Shown here piece by piece: positions 46,671 through 59,109 of a DNA stretch of 64,000 bases (the stretch's first letter is position 1; each line of letters begins with the position of its first letter). Source of the stretch: Hanleya hanleyi (Eukaryota > Mollusca > Polyplacophora > Lepidopleurida > Hanleyidae); the NCBI GenBank assembly GCA_036873755.1, contig JAVTVY010025199.1, positions 49,826-113,825 on the forward strand, written 5' to 3'. The translations under genes and the position numbers were made by a program. Below the pieces are notes generated by a model. That model had not been told where the DNA came from. It was given only the letters and a program-made list of their open reading frames with translations, and ran no database searches.

Positions 46671-47570
46671 ATTGTGATTGGTGACCTTGATGTGGTGAGT
46701 GATAAGGACCTAAAATTACTCCTGATGAAAGGACCTAAATATAGAGAGCCGAGAAGAATAAATCTGAAGGCCGACCAGAAGATAGTCCTGTCTGCATTTG
46801 AACAGTACGTTATTGATTAAGTTGAACCTACATTACTCGCTGATTGACTGAACCTCACCAAGAGCAAGGTCGTTGAAACAATCCGCCGTATTGACAGAGG
46901 TACTCTTCCCCAAGCAAAACAAGTACTGAGAAACCTCAATTCGCAAGAAGTTCTAGCAAATCTCCAGAGTAAATTCGTCATAGTCCCAGCAGACAAGGCT
47001 CCAAATAATATATTATTCATATGTAAATATTACTATTACCAGGTGCTGGTTAAAGAATTGAGTGTAAACATGTCATCGTCAAATACGTCCACTTACTCCC
47101 AAACTGCATTTGCTCTGGAAGATTTATTTAACAATCACAAAACGTTTCTCAGGGAAAGAGATGTTTGTCTTCCAACCGATCATAACGACATACCTAAAGT
47201 ATACTGGGCTCCCAAAATGCATAAATCACCATACAAAGCTAGATTCATAGCTGGTTTTAGAAGCTGCACCACCAAGGTTCTTTCAACCCTATTGACGAGG
47301 GCCCTTCAGGAGGTAAAAGCATTTTGGGAAAGGTATTGCCCCACTATTTCTAAGAACGTTGATGTATGTGGATATTGAAAAACTCAAAATGTCTTACGGA
47401 AGAATTTGATGCTAACGGTCACACACCGCATAGACATGTATCCACATGGGATTTCTATACTACAATCCCGCATCAGGACCAATGACCGTCTAAGTTCATT
47501 AATAGTATCTGTGTTCAAGAAAACTGATCGCAAATTGGCATTTGAAGTCTACATCAGATGGGGAAATTAA
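46671..47570 (+). pseudogene. Penelope-like reverse transcriptase, N-terminal/fingers piece, decayed
   Basis: One frame from 46671 to 47378 is readable with two internal stops (TAA at about 46818 and TGA at about 46845). Landmarks in order are LLLMKGPKYREPRRINLKAD, FVIVPADKAPNNILFICKYY, PKVYWAPKMHKSPYKARFIA and SCTTKVLSTLL. After 47378 another frame continues with STWDFYTTIPHQD. From memory, these motifs precede the YIDD box in the same family as the piece at 40680. The palm (YIDD) region is missing. Fragment of a dead copy. Confidence 0.65.
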
Positions 47571-48056
47571 AATGTGCATTCGCATACTGTAACATGTTTT
47601 TTACAAGAATTAAATCAGAATTTTTATTCCGCCCCTCCCATCATTGGGAGGTCTGTTAGCGCAAGGTACTATAAACAACTAGCACCATGCAAGCAGACAT
47701 GAATGAAAAAAATAAATAATATATATATACATGATAAACACAAGCGCATGCTTACGAGAACTCTGTGAACTGTGTGCAATATTGCTGGCAAGGTATACGT
47801 TAAATCACGCTTCCCTCGTTAATTCATACATGTAGGTTTGACCCGGCGAATCGACAGGTACTTTGACGCGCGACCCCTGGTGTAAATTTGCAGTTCGTAA
47901 TTTCATTCTCCAGTTTATATCTGTAGCATCGGGGCAGATTTTTATCTATTGATAACTGTTGTAAATATGGTTTATATGGGCCAGAGCATCTCACTATTAC
48001 AAGAGAGGGTCATAATGCTTATATTGATGATGATTTGGGCAACTTCAAGAGGGAAA
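47571..48056. other. Intergenic, no gene seen
   Basis: AT-rich with a TA-repeat near 47715-47731. Confidence 0.5.
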
Positions 48057-48800
48057 TAGTCCAGCTATCTGATTAAAAAAACGATTTAGTAAATGAGAGG
48101 AGAGGGAAAGTACGAACCGAGAAGTTAAGATTGGAGTCACGCGTCAATGTACCTGTCGGTCCACCGGAGCAAATATTTGGCCTATGAATGAAAGTCTGAA
48201 AGGCGAATTCAAATTTCTGGTATTCTGCTATTGATCTTTGATATATGTTGACATTTGTGGGAAGTTGATGCTGGGTCGACATCGGGCCTTACAGACTAGT
48301 CTTTTGTGTTAAATGCCGTCATTTTCATCTGACGACGATACAGCTCACCAATCCCCAGTGTACGAGTTGTCACAGCGAAACAGCTCACCAATTACCAATA
48401 TACGAGTTATCAGAGCATTTCCATCATAGCTATCTAAATTTGTATCTAATACCGCTTATGCCGGTGCTAGGGGCCATGTGGTCATATCACCCAAGTTGCC
48501 ACATGAACAGGTACAATAAAATCGTACCTGAGATACAACACATATCAGGAATCGTTAGATTCTTGGTATGTGCTTTAGAATAGGTTAACCGGAAGATTAT
48601 ACTGTGAAGCCATGTGGCTCAGCCAGTATGTCGGCACCTCTTCCCGCTACCCTTATATGTGTTGTAATCCAAGTGATTTTCCAAGTCATTCTCTGGAGTT
48701 TATTTTATTTAAGTAACCCTTTAATATGGCTCCACATATGAATATAATAAAGATGTTGTTTGACGAGGCCTATATCGGTTAAGCGGAATTATACACAACT
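48057..48800. repeat. Direct-repeat block, copy 2, split by an insertion
   Basis: 48057-48232 and 48669-48800 match the contiguous block 45655-45958. The break falls between TATTCTGCTAT and CCAAGTGATTTTC, which are adjacent in copy 1. It thus defines the 48233-48668 insertion. Confidence 0.8.
48233..48668 (+). mobile_element. Short mobile repeat, CCGCTTA family, copy 2 (defined by empty site)
   Basis: The 436-bp insertion begins TGATCTTTGATATATGTTG and ends ACCCTTATATGTGTTGTAAT. It contains CCGCTTATGCCGGTGCTAGG and CCACATGAACAGGTACAAT. A near-complete reversed copy lies at 56693-57150. Class unknown; the 5' ends vary among copies while the TATGTCGGCACCTC-containing end is shared, which suggests retroposition. 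Confidence 0.75.
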
Positions 48801-50590
48801 AATGAGACGTAGTGCTATATATATTGTACTCTGGGATTGTGCCTCACGTATTGCATATTACATGATATTCATCCTCAATTGGCGAATCTGAGAGAGAAGT
48901 CGCTTGGTTTCGGAGCTTCATCGAACTAGCTAATGCAACTACTAGGTATTGTAGCGTTGATCGGAATTGTCGCATTTTTTCCAGATTTAACAAATGCTAC
49001 TAGGAGAGATAAATATACGCCATATGCAGGCACTACCGAGATGTTAATATCCAGCAAGGGGTAGTTGAAAATGTCAAAATTGTAATCGTCTTTCTTGTCA
49101 TAGAGTCGACATGAAAGTAAGCCGTTTTCAAGCCGAACTTGAAATGCTGATTGCTTCCTTACAATTTACTGAAGGTGAATAACTTATTTTTGGCGGCGTC
49201 ATCTTTATGGTGATTATCCGAAGCAAGAATACACTTGAAGTTTGGTGAATAGGAAGGAACGAGTTTTGGAATGATCCGCTTCCATGAGTCCTGCGTATAG
49301 GTATATTCATCAGAGAAGATATATACGTCGGCCAAAACCAGAGCTAGCTCAAAACAAAACATACTATGTTAATATTAATATACTTATACGTACATATATG
49401 AAAACTGTATATAACTTTATGACCTTCGTAATATTATATCTGTGATCAGTTGTCTAGAACATAAGATCGTCAATCAGCTGAGACAATCAATGGGCGCCTG
49501 GTGAATACCTGCAGTATAGAGACTAAGGAAATCTCAAGTGGCTACGTGTATGTTAGTTAAGTGTCCTATCATCGAGCATTTACGTAAGGCATTGTGAGAT
49601 TTTAATATGTCCGCATAAATTCCGGGAGGCAAATCGCAAAAAAGGTATGAATAAGGCATTCTTTGCACACCCAAGTAGATTTAGTTTGACAACTTTTTGT
49701 GAACGACTATCATCTGTTGGTCAGCTCTAGATCGGGTGTGGGCTTCTGTGGTGATGCCTAAGGTCACATCATGCATTTTTCACCGCTGACTGGCCATGAC
49801 AAAATTAACCCTCAAAATACTTATGAACATATATCTTTTTTATTCTTGATCTAAACTCTGAAACTTTTCATACTTGACCTCTGAATAACATTCTATTAGC
49901 TACACTAATCCAAGTTACGCCGATTACGTTTTTGACGTCATTATGGCATCATAACTAGGAGGATAATTTATTTTCTCGATTTTTTAACTAGGTGACCCGA
50001 TTTTTTGTTTTACAGTTGCAGCAACCTATTTTGCATTCTGCCTGATTTGTTTTTGTAAAGGAGTGAGTGAGCGAGTGAGTGAATATGACTTAAGTCATAT
50101 CACAACGTCCTATTCCTTTTAATACTCGGGACCCCACGGGTGGTTTTTGTGAAAGATAATTGTCTCTTCGTTAATTCTAGACCAGGTGTAACCATCTAAT
50201 ATACACTTTAGCGATACAGAATGGCCATGTTTAACGGTACCAGAGCATCACAAATATGAAACCGAAACAGAGTAGAGGTGATTACGTTCTAATATTCTAT
50301 TTTTTCCGGATCCTAACGCAATGAAATTTGAGAAAGATTGGGCCTGTGTACGGATCATGCAGATAAAGCTGTCTGATTCAGATTATCGAAAGTGTTATTC
50401 TCACTATGTCGTTATTATCCTCGTGGGGGTATATTCCTCAGGACTTTTAGTTGCTGCAATTTTCCAATGATATATCGTTATGCTTTCATATAAACCCCGG
50501 GTAGGTTTGCTTGATGCCTGTATGTAATACCATGATAGCATGGCTTATTTGGAACCGAGTGTGGACGTCTGCGGTGATTAGTAATGTCGC
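48801..50590. other. Intergenic, no supported gene
   Basis: AT-rich. A minus-strand frame at 49159-49362 is somewhat protein-like but too short to support. GAGTGAGTGAGCGAGTGAG occurs near 50062-50080. Confidence 0.5.
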
Positions 50591-50599
50591 ATGATATCT

Positions 50600-50885
50600 T
50601 AGGAAGCGTCTCCATTAATCGTTTTTCTTTCAATCGCGAATTTCCTTTGGTTAATTTTCTCGAAGAAATCCCGATCCTATCGGGAATTAATCGGGAGAAT
50701 GTCGAGAAAATGTCGTTTTCAAAATTCTCGGTTGATTTTCTCGATATCGGTTTTTATTCGTTCGTTTTGACCCATCGCGAATGAATCGGGGGTTTTTTTT
50801 CGATCGAGAGAATGTCGAGAATTTAGATCGAGAAAGCATCGAGAGGATATCGCGAAACCATCGAGAGGCGAATGAATACAATGAC
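50600..50885. repeat. TCGA/ATCG-word-rich low-complexity block
   Basis: Dense ATCGGGAG, GTCGAGAA, TTCTCGAT and ATCGCGAA words, many self-complementary. A smaller related block lies at 51800-51900 (CTCGATATCGTTTTTCATTCG) in the opposite sense. Confidence 0.6.
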
Positions 50886-51705
50886 GTCATTATCAGGCTA
50901 ATACCTGTTTACGCCGCTGTGCCTTATCACATTATAAAGTATAGGCCAGGATAAATTTGAACTATTGCCCGCGCTTTTGCAATGAAAAACTAACGTATTG
51001 TTTCCTTTGTTATTTTGAAGAACTAAGTCGGAGAGGAATACCACATATTCATTTACAACGGTCCATTATTTTACCAAATTAATCAACGTAAGCAGATCAG
51101 TTCGGATTAGCTTGAAGTTGAACATCTGACTACCCCGTACGATCCTTGTGTATAGCAGTATTTACGGTAATCCGGTACTTTAAACCACATGTTATCGCCG
51201 GCAGTTCATCTTTTATATTTATAGAGAATAATCGACAATTAAATCATTTTTACGCGTGTAAGTTACAACAGTAAGTCATGTAGAAAGGACCAAAAGTTTT
51301 AAGTCTACAATGGAAGTCCAATTTCTGCCGACATTAAATGATTAGTATCTGTACTTTTCTGATCTTCCGCGAAGGAATAATAATGCGTACTCCATACATG
51401 TTACATGATATACCGTTACATGATATTTTTGATGACGGACTGACTGGTCTATGGTTCAACAGAAAGTTTACGGCATTTGCCCGACAACATGGAGAATAGC
51501 GATTTCTCTTTCTTGCTCACAGTTGTCTTGTATGCTATCAGTGTAAACTGAATTGCCTCATTGACTTCTTCCTAAACCACTATTTTAAGAATTTGACATA
51601 CAAACGCAACTTGGCTGGTTGGGACACAATCATGATAAACATTACTGCTAATCGTTCACGCTAAACTTGACAAAGATAATCCCGAGGCTGAACGAGGCTT
51701 CCGAG

Positions 51706-51776
51706 TGCTAGCCTGGTTCCCTAGCTTACTTGTATAGGTAAGCAATGTGACAGTAAGTTAGCGTACCAGGCTAGGC
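51706..51776. repeat. Short hairpin
   Basis: GCTAGCCTGGTTCCCTAGCTT pairs with TAAGTTAGCGTACCAGGCTAG around a loop of about 25 bases. Confidence 0.7.
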
Positions 51777-51894
51777 GAAGTCAATAGCGGCACTACTTCC
51801 ATCGGCTTTTAATCGTTTTTTTCTCTCCACTGGGAAATTCTCGAAGGTTTCTCGACTGACTCTCGATATCGTTTTTCATTCGCGAAAGTTCGCA

Positions 51895-52110
51895 TGTAAT
51901 GGAAGTGAGAAGAGGTGCCGACATACTGACCGAGCCACATGACTTCACAGTATAGTCTTCTGGTTGACCTGCACATCTAACGATTCGTGATATGTGTTGT
52001 ATCTCAGGTACGCTTTTATTGTACCTGTTCATGTGGCAACTTGGATGACATGACCACACGACCCCTAGCCCCGGCATAAGCGGTATTAGATACAAATCTA
52101 GAGAGCTATG
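51895..52110 (-). mobile_element. CCGCTTA-family mobile repeat, copy 3
   Basis: Reverse orientation. It contains GAGGTGCCGACATACTGACC at the left and GCATAAGCGGTATTAGATAC at the right. It carries an internal deletion of about 25 bp relative to the 48.2-kb copy. Confidence 0.7.
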
Positions 52111-52485
52111 ATGGAAATCGCGATTTTTTTCGAGTTTTCAGAAACAAATTCTCCATTCGCGCTGACCTTTGAAAATTTCTCCACGAAAGACAGAACGATT
52201 TTTGGACACGCTTCCTTATTTCAATGCTCTCAGCGAAACATAAAAACAAACAAGGAATGGGAGTTGCGAGGAAGATGCTCCGATATCTTTTTCACACTTG
52301 GGCATAGATAGCTCAACATTTTCACACTTTGTGTTTGGATACTAGTTGAGCAAATCGAGTGATCGAACTTCCACTACTTCTAGTATGACGTCTCCTTAGT
52401 GTCTATTTTGAACTGTATATTTGAAGTGTATATGATCTATAGCATAGTCAATATTACATCATCGCTCTGAAATATTTGCATCTAA
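52111..52485. other. Intergenic, no gene seen
   Basis: No repeat or convincing ORF. Confidence 0.45.
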
Positions 52486-52489
52486 TAGC

Positions 52490-52575
52490 CCAAGCCGGTG
52501 CTAGGGAACATGTGGTCATGTCATTCAATATACCTACATGAACAGCTGCAATAAAAGCGTGGGTGGGTTACAATC
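52490..52575 (+). mobile_element. CCGCTTA-family repeat, fragment
   Basis: CAAGCCGGTGCTAGGGAAC and TACATGAACAGCTGCAATAA mark a short 5'- and 3'-truncated copy. Confidence 0.55.
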
Positions 52576-52707
52576 ATCACAGGGATGGCTTTTGGCTCTT
52601 GTGATTTTTTTTAGAAATATGCAGTAAATATATTTGTCTTTGGGGTCACATAACTTATTGCCAATACGCTGCCTGGGCCTTCCCCTGGGAAGAATAAAAA
52701 TAGAAAA

Positions 52708-52985
52708 AACGGTCATTTCAACAGCACAATCTCAGCCAATCAACTTTTCAGATACGGGTTAATCGAATCTTAGAAGTGTCAGACTTAAAAGTGAAAAAAC
52801 GGTCATTTTAACTACTAAATCGGTTGTCAGGATAAGCGATCTCAGCCAAAAAAAAATTCAGATACGGGTTAATCGAATCGTAGAAGTGTAAACCCTTTTC
52901 TTCATCCTTCCACTTCTCACATCTACAAGTTGCAACGTGACCCTGTGCATCACAGTTGCAACGTGACCCTGTGCATCACACACGT
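52708..52985. repeat. Two direct duplications (about 120 bp and 26 bp)
   Basis: AAACGGTCATTT, ATCTCAGCCAA and CAGATACGGGTTAATCGAAT recur at a spacing of about 120 bp (52709-52895). At 52931-52982, a 26-bp unit starting GTTGCAACGTGACCCTGTGC is exactly repeated in tandem. Confidence 0.75.
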
Positions 52986-54950
52986 GCTTAGTCCTGTTTT
53001 TGTAAGGATTTCTTTTCAACTTTGGGCGCTCTCAGCCAGATTTTGTTTTTCTGTCTCATTTCAGGCCAGATTATTAGTTTGTCAGCCACAAAATCATATT
53101 AATTTACTTATGTACGACACTTGGTCAAACGGACCTAAGTAGAAATGCGTATCTGGAAAGAGATTGTATGCCAAATATCACCAAAAAGGAGTACTGTGAA
53201 AGAAACAGAGAAAATTGGAGAACATATTTCCCAAAATCATCTAGCTGCAGAAATTCGGATTGTTTTATCTCAAGGGTTATTATTCGGAGGAAAATTTGTG
53301 CAACTTTCTGTAATACAAATGTACGAGCTGAATTACCCCTAATCCTAGTCCGGTTTTAAATTCTTCAAAACCAGTCAGCACCAAACAAGTCCATGTAGCA
53401 ACCATAGGCACCACCGTAGCTATCTACACCCGGTATTTATTTGATCGGGATATGTTGGTCTTCCACAAAAAGAAGTCAAACAAGACTTACACTGGAGGTG
53501 CAACGGAATTACACTTTCTTGCGAGAGGCTCCCTGGCTAATACATTCAACACCTGCGTTTCCTGGTCCTATTTTTCTTAAATTATTCGGTCAACATGATG
53601 AACAGATGTCTCAGTGATCGAAATCAGTATGCCCCTAGCCCCTAGTGGTCGATTACATGAGTATGCATGAATTTCAGAAAAGACAGAAATAAAAACCGTA
53701 AGTTGACCAAATGGATATTTGTGGATATTTTTTCGCCATTTGAATGACATTCTGCCTTTGTTATACTTTCGTAACATTTGCCTTGGTGTCGTAATATTTT
53801 AGTTAGCTTTTTGACATAGAAATTTCCGACATTTCGTCTGGTTCCACCCAATCCACGGTTTGCTATCTACTATTCCAGATAGATTATTGGTTAATTATAT
53901 CTCAAATGCCTTTTAATACTTTTTCATTTGACTTATATTGTATTACTGGCGCCCTCCTTGTCATCGCGAGCCCTCAGATCTTGTTCCCACCTTCATTATG
54001 GTAAGACGTTTGATGATTTGTATGACTACAAGGCGGCCATATTTTCCCAATTTTGCGGTTTTCCACGATACGATTCACTAAGATTGTTCATGTGATACAA
54101 GGATGTATTTTTGATATAAAAGAGTTGAGGTTAGTTATTTTACCTCCTAATGGATACCTCGGAATACATTCGATATAGGACAGAATAGCCGCAATTGTAG
54201 TCAACAATTAAACACATACCTACACATCAGACGTAGATTATGCTGAATTGAACAAAACAACGCGATGTAGATTTCTATGGGTTATACGAGATGATATCAG
54301 GGCTTGTGCGCTGGGTATAACTCAAGGGGATGATCTCTACAAACCCCAGATTATTTCATATTCATCATAGTGTTGCTCTAAGATTTCAAGACTCGGATAC
54401 AATTTAAAATTGTAGAATACAACGTGGAATTAATTCTCCTCCAGAGCTGGTTAACATAGAACAAACATTACCTCTGTAATCTTGTCTGTATCGATGATGA
54501 AATAGACACACACCGGAGTCGTGATGGTACGATGACTAAATATACAGCTTGCTTGTTCCTTTCTATAGGATATACTTCAAGAATCAAATATCGTATGTAC
54601 AATTGACACTAATTTACAAGCTTATCTTAAGTGCTGCAGTATTCTCAGTGCCAGTCTGTACAAGGAGCATGAATGGCATAGTTCTTAAAATACTCCAATC
54701 TGAGTTCAGTCTGAATAAACAGCAGCTTGGTCAGCGATGAAGTCCTGTGGTAACGCGCATGAGTTAAGTATTGACATGAACACAGTATCACCAAGTGACA
54801 CGTGGACAGCACAGCAGAATAAAACCCTTGAAGTTAATTAAGCGTCAAGTGGTCAAGATTTGAGACGGCAAACAGGAAGCATGGCATGTCGTACTACAGG
54901 CTCTTAATCTGGACCATACAGGCTCTTGTTCTGTCATCACAGCTCCCGAG
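52986..54950. other. Intergenic, no gene seen
   Basis: AT-rich. Short frames on both strands lack recognisable features. Confidence 0.5.
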
Positions 54951-54956
54951 CTAGCG

Positions 54957-55060
54957 TATCTAATTCCGCTTAGACCGGTGATAGGGTCCGTGTGGATACT
55001 TCATAGTCGCCACATGAACATTTGCAATAAAAGCGTGGCTGAGATACTGAGGCTACGTCC
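54957..55060 (+). mobile_element. CCGCTTA-family repeat, fragment
   Basis: TATCTAATTCCGCTTAGACC, CCACATGAACATTTGCAATA and GCGTGGCTGAGATAC mark a truncated copy. Confidence 0.6.
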
Positions 55061-56690
55061 GAGAATCCACCGTGTTTTCGGGTCTGAATGTTAGGTGCCG
55101 AGGGATGCTTTTCTGCAGAGTCGTATGTTTGCTTTTCAGTCGCCAGACGTCGTCAAGTTTTCCCACCTCTTGCATATCTCTTCAATACACCGTTTACGCC
55201 TCCTTCAAATTCGCATCATACCGTACGATGTCTTTATGATAAGCTGTACAGCTGAATATCTGTTGAACGCGAAGTTAAACGTAAATTTTCTTTCTCTCTC
55301 TCCCTCTCTTTCTCTCTGGGTATAGAAAATAACCAATTAACGATCAATCTTCTAAATGAATTATAATAATTGCCAATCTACACTGGTTATGCAATATTAA
55401 TAAAATATAGATGTATCTCTTCAAAATACATCTAATATTTAACAGCCGGAACGCCAATGTCTGTAGCGTACGACCACATGAACATGCAGCGGAATAGAAT
55501 GCTCCAGTCCGGCTGAAGATTTAATCACATGCTACTTTTGGTGCGGCCCCATGGATAGCCAGCGGATGGAAGTTCGGAGATTTCAGCTTAGTCTTGCGTC
55601 TGATTCCGCATCGCAAATCGTACGTCGCCTCGTCTCTCGCATCGCGCCTCGCATTGTGCCCCGCAGCGTCCCTCGCATCGTCTCTTGAATCTCGCACCAT
55701 GCCTTGTTCCACGAATCTAGCCTCTTGCGCCGTATCTCAAGACGTGTTGGCCATCGTGCTTCGCATCAAGAATGTAAATCTCATGGCCGTTCTCGGATAT
55801 CATATAAAACGTCTTTGTTAATCAAAATCGCGGCTAGTTTTGTGCAACATTGTAACGATCGCTCAGCATTGTTTGTGGGAACTTCTCTTGGTGAGCCCGG
55901 TGCCTCTATTTTTTTTTGCCGGACGATGCCGATTATGCAATAACGATAGTGGCTAGGATTTAGCGAAGCTAGGGGACCACACGGTGTAAACATACAGGAG
56001 GTTCGCACTCAAGTTTAAGCACTTGACCATTTATCACTCACCAAACATCAGTCATAAGGCTACGTTTACAGAAAACATTATAACTACGACTAACATTATA
56101 GTGTTAAACCTCCAGATTTCTAGCCATTATAGTAATGAACATCAACATTTGTTCGTATTGACAATCTGTGGGCCCACCTAGTCCACATATTCCACAGTAA
56201 CACTCGCCAAACAATTCAGAATATATATATATAGTGCATTGTCAGAGAAGATTTTAGAATGAAAAAACTTTCAAAGAGAAGAAAGAAGAAGTAAAAACAA
56301 ATCTTCTTCAAATATAGAAACAGGTGAAAAATTGAAATTTTGTTAAGATAAAACCATCTTGTCAGTTTAAGTCAAAGTCGACTTCTAACACCTATGCGAG
56401 AAAAAGATCACTTCATCAATGCGTAAGTTGTTTCATCAATGCCAAGCTGAATTGCTTGGAGTTGTGAAGGTTCCAAGCGCGGCAATTTCCGACAAAAAGA
56501 GAGGCGAATATCATATGAAACTTCATAAGGACTGTGCTAAGACTAATAAGATATAACAAACACTGGGAAGAAGTTGGCATTTTGCCTGAATCTGCAATTT
56601 AAAACTAGTCACCAGTGACACGTTCGGAGAATCGCTTGCACATTTCTGGTTAGTCCAACTTCGTTTCTCTATGATTCAACGTGGAGCAAT
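55061..56690. other. Intergenic; CTCGCATCG-rich patch at 55605-55700
   Basis: CCTCGCATCG-like words repeat several times between 55605 and 55700. A CT-rich tract lies at 55289-55320. No gene supported. Confidence 0.5.
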
Positions 56691-56692
56691 AT

Positions 56693-57150
56693 TACAACAC
56701 ATGTAAGGGAAGTGAGGTGCCGACATACTGACAGAGTCACATGACTTCACATTATAGTCTTCCGGTTAACCTATTCTGAAGCACATACCAAGAATCTAAC
56801 GATTCGTGATATGTGTTGTATCTCAGGTACGCTTTTATTGTACCTGTTCATGTGGCAACTTGGATGATATGACCATATGGCCCCTAGCTCCGGCATAAGC
56901 GGTATTAGATACAAATCTAGAGAGCTATGATGGAAATGCTCTGACAACTCTTATATTGGGGATTTGTGAGCTGTATCGTCGTCAAATGAAAATGACGGCA
57001 TTTAACACAAAAGACTAGTCTGTAAGGCCCGATGTCGACCCAGCATCAACTTCCCACAAATGCCAACATATATCAAAGACCAGGGGGCGGACCCCGGGGA
57101 CGAAACGTCCACTAGCAGAATCTCGCCATATACAGGTAAAAATTACAACA
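56693..57150 (-). mobile_element. CCGCTTA-family mobile repeat, near-complete copy
   Basis: Reverse orientation, about 90% like the 48.2-kb copy by eye. It extends further at its 5' end (CCAGGGGGCGGACCCCGGGG). ATTACAACACAT occurs at both ends (56693-56704 and about 57134-57145), either a 12-bp target duplication or a terminal direct repeat. Confidence 0.7.
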
Positions 57151-59080
57151 CATATAATTAGCTATATCTGACATATTGTCAACTTGAAATTGCTATAATC
57201 ATCAGGTTAAGCCTAAATGGTAATTTGATGCAGATTTATCAAAGGATATATTATGTTTACACACGAAAAAATCATTTGTGTAATGAAATTGTTTTCTTTT
57301 CGATCAATTAATTTGCCGAATTATAGTTTTCTTAGATTATACATACTGAAATATCGGCCTGGCAAGAATTGCAATCTATGATTGATAAAAATATTGGTGT
57401 TTTTGGAATATGGAATATTTTTATTTCTTTCACATAGTCAATCTACCAAATAGATTGAGTGAGGATACAGGTTTGGTTTTGAGGTGTCATATTTTTTTAC
57501 CAGAAACAAAAATTCATAATAGGCCAGGACGAACATTTTGATCAATCATAGATCCATTTTACGCAGCTGAAGAGTAGATCGCAAATTTTTCGAGGCTGAT
57601 ATTTCAGTATGTATTCTTCAAGAAAAATATAATTTGACATGCTTTGGAATGAAAAAAACCAAACAATCGGCCTATTTACCGTCGTTTTCGCGTGGAAACA
57701 TCACAAATTCTGTTATCATTGATTAAAAATATGCATCCAAGTTGCAGCAAAGGCAGATACGAAATTCGACATCTCAGAATGGAGAGAGAGGTCGTTTACA
57801 CGCCACACATTCACGCGAGTTTTAAATTTCCACACTCAGTTACAGTTACAGCATTACTGGGAGACATTGTACTCTGCATAACGATTGGGAAATGCGTATG
57901 GAATACAGAATATTTGTCCACGATAAGGATAGTCTGTTGACTGCCTCACTCTTTATATATACAAACTTGAGTTTGTTTTCTTTAAATCGTCTTTGTTACC
58001 TGCTTGGAATTTGTCCTAATCGTGAATCGTCTATGTGAAGATCTCTTGAATACTGAAGCAGATATTTGTTTGTAGACAACGGCTGAATACTGAATGTCGG
58101 ATCTGGCATGTGTACTCAGATGTATAGGCCCTTTAAAATTAGCTTCGTCAACGGTATAATTCATGAAACTGATAGCACAGTTCTTCCATCGCATGCCGCG
58201 AATTACCCGTATAGATGAGTCGATATATCATAAATATCTTCTAACCGCATCGGCTCTTAGATCTTTTCCTGTAATTATTACTGTATTGATTATTCTCCTA
58301 GAAGCCACTGGCATTGAACGCCATGCGAATAAACGTAGAGCGTAGGGATATATCCAATAATATAATCTGCTTACCTACCTGCACCCGTGTTTGCAACAGC
58401 GGTGAAACTTATTAGTCAGAGATAAATAGCCTGATAAAATCACCTCTTATGTTATCACTTCTAAGATGTGTCCATGTTTAGGAAACTTATATGTAGATTT
58501 ACATTCAACATTACATTTACATGGCAATATTACATGACCGAATATGCTATGCCCGCGCCAAGCAGTCTCATTAATACTATGTTCATAAAATAAATTCTCT
58601 TGCTTCAATAAAGCATATTAAAAGTGGCAAATTAATGATATGCTTGTCGCAGAGCTTTTGTTTCGAACAAATCTGGCTATTGTCAGGCAATTGTTCCTGG
58701 GTTTGACATCTGTTTACCTTGTGTGATTCGCTATTGTTCCAACCTAATGATTTTAAAGGAACTGTACAAGCATGCGGCTCTGGCGTATAGGTGAATCAAA
58801 TATCCACTCTGTATACCTGGCCTAACCGTCGCATATCATTTTTTTTCCATCTGGAAATATTATGAAAGGCGCCCCAGTGACATTTTTATGCAAGGTAAGA
58901 TTAGCTTATCCATAGAACTAGATGTACATGTACCGCGATTACAGGGAATCAACAATCTCTACCACCTACATTGCACAAGACGTCGAGCTTACACTCTCAT
59001 ATCCTAATATGGACAAAGAAAAAAAGAGACCATTTTTGATTTATGAGTGAAAAAATCTTTCGAAGCAGAAAGAGAGCAGT
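57151..59080. other. Intergenic, no supported gene
   Basis: AT-rich. Short frames at 57692-57940 and 58163-58345 lack recognisable features. Confidence 0.5.
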
Positions 59081-59109
59081 AGTAGGGAATGCGTAAATTG
59101 AACAAACAG

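Noticed and set aside
49159..49362. Minus-strand frame of 67 codons with fairly balanced composition
   Set aside because: Short, overlapped by another frame, and without motifs or neighbours; cannot be told from chance.
57080..57120. GGACGAAACGTCC resembling the 3' half of a hammerhead ribozyme core, of interest because Penelope-like elements can carry hammerheads
   Set aside because: No CTGATGA-type partner within about 100 bases upstream, and no plausible stem I/III pairing was found.
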